DNA of 64,000 bases, from the NCBI GenBank assembly GCA_019234295.1, contig JAFALK010000045.1:1-64000 (forward strand), read 5' to 3'. This DNA comes from Roseateles sp. GTDB lineage: Bacteria > Pseudomonadota > Gammaproteobacteria > Burkholderiales > Burkholderiaceae_C. Shown here one piece after another: positions 52,160 to 61,230 of this stretch. The position numbers were made by a program, and so were the translations under genes. Each line of letters opens with the position of its first letter. The first letter of the stretch is position 1. Under the pieces are notes generated by a model, which saw only the letters and a list, made by a program, of their open reading frames with translations, was not told the DNA's origin and searched no databases.

Positions 52160-53011
52160 CTAGTTCAGGGCCTTGCCGTCGGCCATGCGCATGCCGCCCG
52201 GGGTCGTGGCCACGTCGATCAGCGCGGCGGTCTCGGCGTCGAGTTCGCCATCGTATTTCGCAGGCCGGTACTTCATCTGGAAGGCCGAGATGACGTTGCG
52301 CGTGTGCTCGTCGAGCTTACCCGTCACCGGGATCAAGTAGCCGTATTTGCCGAGCTTGGTCTGAGCCCATTCGACGCTCGGCAGCGCGGTCGCGAACTCC
52401 GCCGTCTTCGTCCCGACCTGCGCCGCGTCGGGCCAGGCGATCACGCCCGCCTCGTACAGGCGATGCCAGGGGAAAAACGGCCCCGGATCGCGACGGCGGT
52501 CAGGGGCGATGTCCTCGTGGCCGACGACGCGGTCGGGCTTGATGTGGTGGCGCGCGACGATGTCCTTGACCAGGGCGACCACCGCGTCCAGCTGCATCGC
52601 CGGGTAAGGCGCGTACTGGCCGTTGCGGACTCCGGTGGCGAGGTTCTTGTCGCCCGGATTCACGATCTCGATGCCGATCGAGGCCGAGTTCAGGTTTTGC
52701 GTGCCTTGCCAGTAACTCGCTCCGGCCTGCCAAGCACGACGGTTCTCGTCGACGAGCTGATAGACCTTCACGGGATCGTCGCGCACGAGGTAATGCGCGC
52801 TGACCGTGCCGCCGCCGGCTGCCCTGTCGCGCGCCAGCAGTCGCAGCGAGTCGTCCCAGCTTTCCTCGGTGTAGTGCAGCACGAGGAAGAGCACGCGGCT
52901 GTCCTCGTTGGCCGAGGGGTAGTAGTCGAGCTGCGCGCCCTTCATGCCCATGGGTGCGGTGCAGGCTGCGAGCAAAGTGGAGGCGAGTAGAGGGAGGAGC
53001 GACTTTTTCAT
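52160..53011 (-). CDS. Lipoprotein N-acetylmuramoyl-L-alanine amidase (AmiD-like), copy A
   Basis: 283 residues, lipobox LLAAC. Same architecture as copy B: Amidase_2 with FLVLHYTE, VSAHYLVRDD and GHEDIAPDRRRDPGP, plus the C-terminal peptidoglycan-binding domain (NVISAFQMKYRPAKYDGELD). The two copies share long identical blocks (QNLNSASIGIEIVN, QLVDENRR) but differ elsewhere, so the duplication is not recent. First gene of the amidase-dpp cluster. Confidence 0.92.
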   Translation of the reverse strand: MKKSLLPLLASTLLAACTAPMGMKGAQLDYYPSANEDSRVLFLVLHYTEESWDDSLRLLARDRAAGGGTVSAHYLVRDDPVKVYQLVDENRRAWQAGASYWQGTQNLNSASIGIEIVNPGDKNLATGVRNGQYAPYPAMQLDAVVALVKDIVARHHIKPDRVVGHEDIAPDRRRDPGPFFPWHRLYEAGVIAWPDAAQVGTKTAEFATALPSVEWAQTKLGKYGYLIPVTGKLDEHTRNVISAFQMKYRPAKYDGELDAETAALIDVATTPGGMRMADGKALN

Positions 53012-53046
53012 GGCTGCACTTGTACGGGGCTATGGACTCGGCCGCC

Positions 53047-53075
53047 AATGGCTTTGCGGGGGTCGGCCATAACTT
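53047..53075 (-). repeat. Upstream element shared by the two amidase genes, copy A
   Basis: Counterpart of 52101-52129 (21 of 29 identical), about 36 bases upstream of the copy A start. The conserved AAGTTATG on the coding strand could include a -10-like sequence. Confidence 0.7.
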
Positions 53076-53224
53076 GTCGAAGCGCATGGCAACCGCTCAC
53101 TCGATCAAAGACCTGGCTCAGTGATTCATTGAAGCTGCGCAGTGTTGCACTTCAATTTTGAGGCACAAGACGGGGGTGTGCGGCCTGATTGCGAGCAGCG
53201 TGACTTGCATCGTCTTGATGATCG

Positions 53225-53290
53225 GCGACAGGCGACAGGCGACAGGCGACGGGCGACGGGCGACGGGCGACGGGCGACGGGCGACAGGCG
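53225..53290. repeat. Heptanucleotide tandem array, unit GCGAC(A/G)G, nine copies
   Basis: Three GCGACAG, five GCGACGG, one GCGACAG and a partial GCG, head to tail without interruption. The variants are grouped, as expected from slippage. Intergenic, so copy-number change would not alter a protein. It is not a CRISPR array: no spacers. Confidence 0.9.
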
Positions 53291-53642
53291 TCATGCGCCA
53301 GATCGGCAAAGGTGTTCACCTTGCCGACACGGACGAGTTGAGCCTCAATTTACGGGGGGCGTGCTTCCGCACGAGTCGTCAGTCGTGTCTTGGCGTAGAT
53401 CAGAGAATTGCTCCCCGACCAAGCCAAGATGCTGGGTGCGGGCTGTGGACCCAGGTCCACTGTGGTGACGGCAAGATTTGCTGCCCCCGCCAGGCGTGCC
53501 GCTTCATTTCAGAAGCGATGTCGAGGTCCTCTGATTCGGAGTGCAGGTGTCCGTGATCGGGGCAGCACCTTGGCTGGACGAACCGCGCCGGTCCGTCGCG
53601 AGCGAGCCGAGCCGCATCGGCAACCAAGGGCCGAAGGCGCGC

Positions 53643-54689
53643 TCAGGCTTGGAAAGCGAGCCGGCCGGGCTTGAGATCAAGCAGCTGACCCACGACGCAA
53701 GCCTGCTCGAATCCTGCGGCGCGGAAGGTCTTCAGCACCTGCTCGGCTGCCTCGGTCGAGCAGCTGACGAGCAGTCCGCCGCTGGTCTGCGGATCGGTCA
53801 CCAGCGTCTTCTGGGCTGCACTGCCGTTTTCGGGCCAATCCACGTCTTTGCCGTATGCAGCCCAGTTGCGGCCGGAGGCCCCGGTGGCGATGCCTTGCTC
53901 GGCAAACGCCTGGGCCGATTCGATGATCGGCAAGTCCGCCAGCCGCACCGTCGCACCGAGCCTCGAGCCGCGGCAGATCTCCAGCAGATGCCCCGCCAGG
54001 CCGAAGCCCGTCACGTCGGTGACCGCGTGCACGGCGTCCATCTGCGCCAGCTCCGCACCCACCTTGTTCAGCTGCGTCGTATAACGGACCATTTCAGCGT
54101 ACCCGTTCGGATCGAGCAGGCCCTTCTTGAGCGCTGCCGACAGGAGACCCACGCCCAGCGGCTTGCCCAGGATCAGCACGTCGCCCGCCTTCGCATCCGC
54201 ATTGCGGCGCACCCTCTTCGGGTGCACAAGGCCCAGCGCGACGAGACCGTAGATTGGCTCCAGCACATCGATGCTGTGCCCGCCCGCGATCGGGATGCCT
54301 GCAGCGCGGCAGACGTCTGCACCACCTTGCAGCACTTTGCCGATGACTTCGGGCGGCAACTTGTCCAGCGGCATGCCGACGATGGCCAGGGCCATGATGG
54401 GTGTGCCGCCCATGGCGTACACGTCGGAGATGGCGTTGGTGGCGGCGATGCGGCCGAAGTCGTAAGGGTCGTCGACGATGGGCGTGAAGAAGTCGGTTGT
54501 CGCGACGAGGGCCTGCTCCTCGTTGAGCTTATAGACAGCGGCGTCGTCGCTGGTCTCAATGCCCACCAGCAGCTGCGGCGGGATGATGCCCTGCGGCGCT
54601 CTCGAGAGAATGTCGGTCAGCACGCCGGGCGCAATCTTGCAGCCGCAGCCGCCGCCGTGGGAGAAGGTGGTGAGACGGATGGGGTCCAT
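53643..54689 (-). CDS. selD: Selenide, water dikinase
   Basis: Makes selenophosphate from selenide and ATP. 348 residues. The active-site region SHGGGCGCKIAP carries Cys at the Cys/Sec17 position and the essential Lys. TSDDAAVYKLN, TTDFFTPIVDDPYDFG, AGGHSIDVLEPIYGL and TDPQTSGGLLV follow. It is head-to-head with mnmH (19 bp between starts). selA, selB and selC are not in the window, so selenium may serve tRNA modification only. Confidence 0.96.
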   Translation of the reverse strand: MDPIRLTTFSHGGGCGCKIAPGVLTDILSRAPQGIIPPQLLVGIETSDDAAVYKLNEEQALVATTDFFTPIVDDPYDFGRIAATNAISDVYAMGGTPIMALAIVGMPLDKLPPEVIGKVLQGGADVCRAAGIPIAGGHSIDVLEPIYGLVALGLVHPKRVRRNADAKAGDVLILGKPLGVGLLSAALKKGLLDPNGYAEMVRYTTQLNKVGAELAQMDAVHAVTDVTGFGLAGHLLEICRGSRLGATVRLADLPIIESAQAFAEQGIATGASGRNWAAYGKDVDWPENGSAAQKTLVTDPQTSGGLLVSCSTEAAEQVLKTFRAAGFEQACVVGQLLDLKPGRLAFQA

Positions 54690-54708
54690 GAGATGGCACC
54701 ATAGCACC

Positions 54709-55755
54709 ATGTCCCATCGCACTCCCGTCCGCCCCGCCGACCTCGCCCGCTTCGACGCCGTGATCGACGTCCGCTCGCCCTCCGAGTTCGCGCTCGACCA
54801 CATCCCTGGCGCCATCAATTGCCCCGTGCTCGATGACGAGGAGCGCGCCCGAGTGGGCACGATCTACGTCCAGCAGAGCGCCTTCGAGGCGCGGCGCATC
54901 GGCGGCCCGCTGGTGGCGATGAACATCGCGCGTGCGATCCAGCAGCGCTTCGCCGACATGCCCGAGCGCTGGCGCCCGGCAGTCTACTGCTGGCGCGGCG
55001 GAATGCGCAGCGGCGCGATGGTCACGGTGATGCGCCAGGTCGGCTGGGACGCGCAGCAACTGGCCGGCGGCTACAAGGCCTACCGCCGCCATGTCGTTGA
55101 CATGCTGGAGCAGCAGGCGCCCAAGCTTGAGCTGCGCGTGCTTTGCGGCCCCACGGGCAGCGCCAAGACGCGCGTGCTGCAGGCGCTGGCCGAGCAGGGC
55201 GCGCAGGTGCTGGACCTAGAAGCCTGGGCCTGCCACAAGGGCTCTTTGCTCGGCGAGCTGCCGGGCCAGCCGCAGCCCTCGCAGAAGGCTTTCGAGACAC
55301 GCCTGGGCACGGCCATCGCCGTGCTCGACCCCGCCCGCCCCGTGTTCATCGAGGCCGAGAGCTCACGCATCGGCCGGCTCTCGGTGCCGCGGCCGCTGTT
55401 GGAGCGGCTGCGCGACGCGCCCTGCATCGAGCTGCAGGCGCCGCGCGAGCAGCGCGTGAGCTTCCTGTTGCGCGACTATGCGGAATTGAGCGCTGACGCT
55501 GCGCTGCTGGCAGAGCGCCTGGGCGCCCTGCGCGAGCTGCACGGCGCTGCCGTGATCGAGGCGTGGAAAGGCCTGGCCGCTTCAGGGCGCCTGACTGAGC
55601 TCGTCGAGGATTTGCTGGCGCGCCACTACGACCCGCATTACTCGCGCTCTCAGGAGAAGCATCTGCGGCGCTGGAACGAGCGCCGTTTCGCGCAGGCGGA
55701 CGATCTGTCGCAGGCCGGCATCGCCGCGCTCGCGGCGCAGCTGCTCGCCAGCTGA
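54709..55755 (+). CDS. mnmH: tRNA 2-selenouridine synthase
   Basis: Replaces sulfur by selenium in 2-thiouridine 34 (via a geranylated intermediate) using selenophosphate from SelD. 348 residues. N-terminal rhodanese domain with VIDVRSPSEFALDHIPGA and catalytic cysteine in YCWRGGMRSG; P-loop domain with CGPTGSAKTRVLQAL; end HYDPHYSRSQEKH. The divergent arrangement with selD is functionally sensible. Confidence 0.95.
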   Translation: MSHRTPVRPADLARFDAVIDVRSPSEFALDHIPGAINCPVLDDEERARVGTIYVQQSAFEARRIGGPLVAMNIARAIQQRFADMPERWRPAVYCWRGGMRSGAMVTVMRQVGWDAQQLAGGYKAYRRHVVDMLEQQAPKLELRVLCGPTGSAKTRVLQALAEQGAQVLDLEAWACHKGSLLGELPGQPQPSQKAFETRLGTAIAVLDPARPVFIEAESSRIGRLSVPRPLLERLRDAPCIELQAPREQRVSFLLRDYAELSADAALLAERLGALRELHGAAVIEAWKGLAASGRLTELVEDLLARHYDPHYSRSQEKHLRRWNERRFAQADDLSQAGIAALAAQLLAS

Positions 55756-55761
55756 TGGTTC

Positions 55762-56591
55762 CTATGCCAGCGACTTCGCGTGGTGCGCGATGTGCTCGCC
55801 GATGAAGCTGGCGATGAAGTAGTAGCTGTGATCGTGGCCCGCTTGCATGCGCAGCGTCAACGGATGGCCTTCGGCAGCGCAGGCAGCCTGCAGCATCTCT
55901 GGCCGCAGCTGCGTGGCCAGGAATTCGTCCGCGTCGCCCTGGTCCACGAGCAGCGACAGGCGTTCGCCAGCGGAGGCGATCAGGGCCACTGCGTCGTGCG
56001 CCGCCCAGGCGGCTCTGTCTGTGCCAAGGTAAGCGGTTAGCGCCTTCTGCCCCCAGGCCACTTGGCTGCGCGCCACGATGGGCGCGAAGGCCGAGACGCT
56101 GGCATAGCGCCCCGGGTGCCGCAGCGCCAGCGTCAGCGCACCGTGGCCGCCCATGCTGTGGCCGAAGATGCCCCGCCGGTCCGAGGCGGGGAAATGCCGC
56201 TCGACGATGGCAGGCAGCTCCTGCACCACGTAGTCCTCCATGCGGAAGTGTGCGGCCCAGGGCTCCTGCGTGGCGTTGAGGTAGAAGCTCGCGCCCTGGC
56301 CCAGGTCGTAGGCCGCGTCGTTGGGCACGCCGTCTCCGCGCGGGCTTGTGTCCGGCGCGACGAGGATCAGCCCGTGCCGCGCCGCATGTCCCTGCGCGCC
56401 AGCCTTGGTGATGAAGTTTTGCTCGGTGCAGGTCAGGCCCGAGAGCCAGTACAGCACGGGGCAGGCTTCACCGCGCAGCGCTGCGGGCGGTAGGTACAGG
56501 CCGAAGCGCATCTCGCATCCCAGGGCACTCGACGCATGCCGCCACACCTCCTGCCGGCCGCCGAAGGACGCGTGGGACTCCACGCGCTCCA

Positions 56592-56592
<1 letters not shown>
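55762..56592 (-). CDS. fghA: S-formylglutathione hydrolase
   Basis: Alpha/beta hydrolase of 276 residues, second step of glutathione-dependent formaldehyde oxidation, giving formate. The nucleophile is in IFGHSMGGHGAL near residue 145; WLSGLTCTEQNF and APDTSPRGDGVPND are family hallmarks; the catalytic His is in AGHDHSYYFI. The ATG shares a base with the adhC stop, so the two are translationally coupled. Confidence 0.96.
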
Positions 56593-57767
<1,175 letters not shown>

Positions 57768-58271
57768 TCAGTTCGTCCCTTGTTCCGGCACGCGGGCTGC
57801 CTGTAGGGAAACCGTCTTCATCCCGCCCGCCACGAGCTGGCGGCCGACTTCCGCAAAGCCGAACTTGGCATGGAAGCGTTCCGAGACCGGGTTGGGCGGC
57901 TCCACGTCGAATTCGCAGGTCACCCAGGGCACCTCCTTGGCGGCCGCCCACGCAAACGCATGCCGGTAGAGCGCGGAGCCGGCGCCCTGGGTCTGAAGGC
58001 GCCGAGAGACGACGACGCGATCGATGTAGAGGAAGCGCGCGTACCGGCCGGCGAACCATTGGTAGTTGACGCTGTCGTACGCAGCGCCTTCCCGGAAGGC
58101 CAGCAGGAACGCAAGGACCTGGCCCTGGTCCTCGAGGACCTGATGCAGAGCAGCCTGTTCGTGCAACCGCGCGAGGCGTGCGCCGGAGAGAGGGCTCAGG
58201 AAGTGAACTGATTCTTCGTTGAGCGCGAGTACGGCAGGCAAGTCGTCCGACGTGGCGAGGCGGATGTTCAT
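57768..58271 (-). CDS. GNAT family N-acetyltransferase
   Basis: 167-residue acetyltransferase, substrate unknown. MNIRLATSDDLPAVLALNEESVHFL is the usual start. FLYIDRVVVSRRLQTQGAGSALYRHAF is the acetyl-CoA-binding segment (RxxGxG/A), and PPNPVSERFHAKFGFAEVGRQ the C-terminal strand-helix. It begins 10 bases after the HxlR gene stop on the same strand, so both share a transcript. Confidence 0.88.
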   Translation of the reverse strand: MNIRLATSDDLPAVLALNEESVHFLSPLSGARLARLHEQAALHQVLEDQGQVLAFLLAFREGAAYDSVNYQWFAGRYARFLYIDRVVVSRRLQTQGAGSALYRHAFAWAAAKEVPWVTCEFDVEPPNPVSERFHAKFGFAEVGRQLVAGGMKTVSLQAARVPEQGTN

Positions 58272-58281
58272 GGAGCTGGCG

Positions 58282-58737
58282 CTATCGAAGGCGGTGAACG
58301 CGCGAGCGACTCTGCGCTGCGCGCTGGCGCTCTTCGCAGGTCTCGCGTTCGGCCTGGAAGGCCTGCACCTTGCCCACATTGAGTTCGATCCAGTCCGCCA
58401 GCCCGCGCACCCGCTTGGCGCCGTCGCGACCCAGCGGCGTGAGGCGGTATTCCACGTGGGGCGGCACCACGTCGTGCACGATGCGCTGCACCAGGCCATC
58501 GCCTTCCAGCCATTGCAGGGTCTGGGCCAGCATGCGTTCGCTGACGCCCTGCACGGCGCGGCGCAGCTCGGCGAAACGGTGCGGCCGCAGCTCCAGCGCC
58601 ATCAGCACGAGCACGCCCCAGCGGCTCGTCACGTGCTTGAGCACATCGCGAGAAGGACAGGCCTCGGCCAACAGATCTCCGCGCCGCAGGCGCTTGGAGA
58701 GGCTGGTCTTGGCGTCGGGCAGGGTACTTACATTCAT
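58282..58737 (-). CDS. HxlR-family regulator (QorR-like)
   Basis: Winged-helix repressor of 151 residues: CPSRDVLKHVTSRWGVLVLMAL, HRFAELRRAVQGVSERMLAQTLQ and YRLTPLGRDGAKRVRGLADWI. Members such as QorR/YodB respond to quinones or electrophiles through cysteines; Cys27 lies at the matching N-terminal place. It is divergent from a QorB-like quinone reductase, like E. coli ytfH-ytfG. GTACTTAC repeats overlap both the gene start and the gap. Confidence 0.92.
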   Translation of the reverse strand: MNVSTLPDAKTSLSKRLRRGDLLAEACPSRDVLKHVTSRWGVLVLMALELRPHRFAELRRAVQGVSERMLAQTLQWLEGDGLVQRIVHDVVPPHVEYRLTPLGRDGAKRVRGLADWIELNVGKVQAFQAERETCEERQRAAQSRSRVHRLR

Positions 58738-58760
58738 GTGCGTACTTACAAAAAGTAAGT
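58724..58760. promoter_or_regulatory. HxlR-type operator: GTACTTAC repeats and ACTTAC dyad
   Basis: GTACTTAC occurs at 58724-58731 and 58742-58749, 18 bp apart on the same strand. The second forms a perfect dyad ACTTAC-AAAAA-GTAAGT at 58744-58760. QorR/YodB-like regulators bind TACTTACN-type half sites, so this is very likely the shared operator of both divergent genes. The first copy lies in codons 2-5 of the regulator. Confidence 0.75.
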
Positions 58761-58806
58761 CCAGATCCTACAGTGAAGACACCTTCACCACAACGGGACT
58801 CGCATC

Positions 58807-59655
58807 ATGAACATTGCCATCACCGGCGCCACCGGCCAGCTCGGCCGCCTTGTCGTCCAGCAGTTCCTTGCCGGCCGTACCGACGCGAAGCTGATCGCCC
58901 TCGTCCGCTCTCCCGCCAAGGCGAGCGGACTGGGGATCGAAGTGCGCGAAGCCGATTACGCCCGACCCGAGACGCTGAGCAAGGCCCTGGCCGGCGTCGA
59001 GCAACTGCTGCTGATCTCCTCCAGCGAGCTCGGCCAACGCGCGACCCAACACCGCAACGTCATCGCCGCCGCGAAGGCTGCCGGCGTGAAGCACATCGTC
59101 TACACCAGCCTGCTGCACGCCGACCGCTCGCCGCTGAGCCTGGCTGCCGAGCACCTGGACACGGAGGCCGCGCTCAAGGCCTCGGGCCTGAACTACACCA
59201 TTCTTCGCAACGGCTGGTACACCGAGAACTACACAGGCTCGATTCCGGCCGCCTTGGCCGCTGGCACCTTCATCGGCAGCGCGGGGCACGGGCGCATCGC
59301 CTCGGCCGCGCGGGCCGACTACGCCGCGGCCGCCCTGGCCGTGCTGAGCACCGCCGGCCACGAAGGCAAGACCTACGAGCTGGCGGGCGATGCGGCCTGG
59401 ACCCTGGCTGAGCTGGCCGCCGAGGTCTCCAGGCAGACTCGCCGCGACATCCCCTACGCCGATCTGCCTGAGGCCGAATACGCCAAGGCCCTGGCTGGCT
59501 TCGGCCTGCCCGAGGCGCTGGCCGCGGCCATTGCCAGCTGGGACGTGGGCGCCGGCCAGGGCGCCTTGTTCGACGACGGCCGCCGGCTTTCTGCGCTGAT
59601 CGGCCGGGCGACGACGCCGATGGCTGAGACCGTCAGGCTGGCGTTGAAGGGCTGA
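58807..59655 (+). CDS. qorB: NAD(P)H:quinone oxidoreductase of the QorB (NmrA-like SDR) type
   Basis: Atypical SDR enzyme of 282 residues that reduces quinones with NADPH. GATGQLGRLVVQQFLAG is the nucleotide-binding motif, IVYTSLLHAD and LNYTILRNGWYTENYTGSIP are QorB/YtfG signatures. Controlled, by inference, by the divergent HxlR protein through the ACTTAC operator. Confidence 0.93.
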   Translation: MNIAITGATGQLGRLVVQQFLAGRTDAKLIALVRSPAKASGLGIEVREADYARPETLSKALAGVEQLLLISSSELGQRATQHRNVIAAAKAAGVKHIVYTSLLHADRSPLSLAAEHLDTEAALKASGLNYTILRNGWYTENYTGSIPAALAAGTFIGSAGHGRIASAARADYAAAALAVLSTAGHEGKTYELAGDAAWTLAELAAEVSRQTRRDIPYADLPEAEYAKALAGFGLPEALAAAIASWDVGAGQGALFDDGRRLSALIGRATTPMAETVRLALKG

Positions 59656-59713
59656 GAAGGTTCAATCGACGATGAAGAGCTTGGCGCAGCCCGCTGGAGG
59701 CGTTGAAGCCATT

Positions 59714-59736
59714 GGCCAGCCCTTGCTGGGCTGGCC
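59714..59736. terminator. Hairpin between convergent qorB and GHL10 genes
   Basis: Perfect 9-bp stem GGCCAGCCC / GGGCTGGCC with TTGCT loop. It directly follows the GHL10 stop on its strand. No T-tract on either side, so it is called a terminator only by position and strength. Confidence 0.4.
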
Positions 59737-61227
59737 TCAGCCGGCCAGCCGCCATCCTGCCCGCGGGCCCTCGAGGCCGGAGCGACCCAGTCGCGCCGCA
59801 ACCACGGCCGTGAGGCCGGCCCCTTCCGCCTCGACGACGGCGCCGCGCCGCAGCTCCCAGCCATCGCCGCGCTGCAGCCACACGGCGCAGTCGCCGTCGA
59901 AGCTCAGGCGCAGCCGCGTGCCGACCGTGCTGGCACTCAGTGTCGGAGCATTCGCCGGGGCATCGCCGCGCCAGGGCATGGCGGGCGTCAACGCTGCTTG
60001 CGCATACGCCCCGGCCTTGAGCGCATCCCCCAGGCCGCGGCGGTTCTGCTGCAAGGCGATCATGCTGAAGTGCACATGGCCCATGCCGGGCGCGATCTCG
60101 CGTTGCAGGGCGATCTGGCCCGTGATCTCGTCCACCGGCCAGCTGTCGTCGCGCGTCGTCACCTTGCTCGTGAACATGCCAGCGTAGATGTGGCGTTCGC
60201 GCGGGTTGTGGGTGCGCCAGGCTTGCAGCAGCGGGCCGAAGGCCTGGGCTTTTTGTTCGCGCTTCCAGTAGAGCTGGGGCACGAGGTAGTCCAGCCAGCC
60301 CTGTTCGAGCCAATGCTCTACGTCGGCGTAGAGCTTGTCGTACTGGCTGTAGCCGCTGATGCCCTCGGGCCGAAGCGCGGGCTTGGGTAGGCCGAAGGGG
60401 CTGATGCCGAAGCGCAGATGCGGCTTGATCTCGCGCGAGGCCTCGTAGAGCCGCGCGATCAGTGCGTCCACATTGCTGCGGCGCCAGTCGGCGCGGGTCA
60501 GCGTCCCGCCCGAGGCGGTGTAGCGCTGCCAGCTCGGGTCGTCGGGGAAGTCGATGTCCTGCTTGGTGTCCTTGTCGCTGATGGCGTAGGGATAAAAGTA
60601 GTCGTCGATGTGGATGGCGTCGATGTCGTAGCGGCTGATGATGTCGCGCACCACGGCGAGGGTGTGGTCAGCGGCGCCGGGCTCGCCGGGGTCGATCCAG
60701 AGCTGGTCGCCGTAGGTCTTGACCCAATCGGGATGGGTCTTGCTGATGTGGCTCGCGGCTTCAGCACTCTTGGCAGCGCTCTGGCGGGCGCGAAAGGGGT
60801 TGAGCCAGGCGTGGAGCTCGAGGCCGCGCGCATGGGCCTCGGCCACCCAGAAGGCGAGCGGGTCGTAAAAGGGCTCGGGCGACTGGCCTTGCGTGCCGCT
60901 CAGGTACTCGCTCCAGGGCTCGAGCTTGGAGTCGTAGAGCGCGTCGGCGCCGGTGCGGACCTGGAAGACGATGGCGTTGAGCTTGAGTGCCACGGCGGCG
61001 TCGAGCAAGGCGCGCGCCTCGGCCTGCTGCTCGGCGCTGCCGAGGCCGCGCCGACTGGGCCAGTCGATATTGGCCACCGTCGCCACCCAGGCGCCACGAA
61101 ACTCGCGCGGTGCGGCCGGGGCTGCACTGGCCAGCTCGAGAGCGGGTGTGAGCCGCGGGCCGAAGCCGGGCAGTTCGGCACAGGCTGTGAGCGCGAGAGA
61201 GGAGGCGAGGAGGCTGCGGCGTTTCAT
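59737..61227 (-). CDS. Family 10-like glycosyl hydrolase lipoprotein (GHL10/YngK-like)
   Basis: Exported lipoprotein of 496 residues (KRRSLLASSLALTAC: twin-arginine-like start and lipobox). The GHL10 (DUF187) TIM barrel spans about residues 40-390: REFRGAWVATVANIDWPS, LNAIVFQVRTGADALY, LHAWLNPFRA, YDIDAIHIDDYFYPY and LDYLVPQLYWKRE. A C-terminal beta-rich region follows. The substrate of this family is not firmly known; cell-wall or storage glycans are suggested. Last gene of an operon with the DUF5009-like and AmpG-like genes (3 bp gap). Confidence 0.9.
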   Translation of the reverse strand: MKRRSLLASSLALTACAELPGFGPRLTPALELASAAPAAPREFRGAWVATVANIDWPSRRGLGSAEQQAEARALLDAAVALKLNAIVFQVRTGADALYDSKLEPWSEYLSGTQGQSPEPFYDPLAFWVAEAHARGLELHAWLNPFRARQSAAKSAEAASHISKTHPDWVKTYGDQLWIDPGEPGAADHTLAVVRDIISRYDIDAIHIDDYFYPYAISDKDTKQDIDFPDDPSWQRYTASGGTLTRADWRRSNVDALIARLYEASREIKPHLRFGISPFGLPKPALRPEGISGYSQYDKLYADVEHWLEQGWLDYLVPQLYWKREQKAQAFGPLLQAWRTHNPRERHIYAGMFTSKVTTRDDSWPVDEITGQIALQREIAPGMGHVHFSMIALQQNRRGLGDALKAGAYAQAALTPAMPWRGDAPANAPTLSASTVGTRLRLSFDGDCAVWLQRGDGWELRRGAVVEAEGAGLTAVVAARLGRSGLEGPRAGWRLAG

Positions 61228-61230
61228 GAC

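Larger units (their letters stand above)
53012..53642. other. 631-bp region without a convincing gene
   Basis: Contains the upstream element of amidase copy A (53047-53075), the 7-bp tandem array (53225-53290) and then about 350 bp of mixed composition in which I see no gene, tRNA or terminator. Several open frames cross it, but none has a ribosome site together with protein-like composition. Confidence 0.6.

Noticed and set aside
53225-53290. CRISPR array
   Set aside because: Units are contiguous 7-mers without spacers.
53158-53556. Open frames of 108-132 codons across the heptamer array
   Set aside because: They exist because a 7-bp repeat stays open in several frames; no ribosome site or recognisable sequence.
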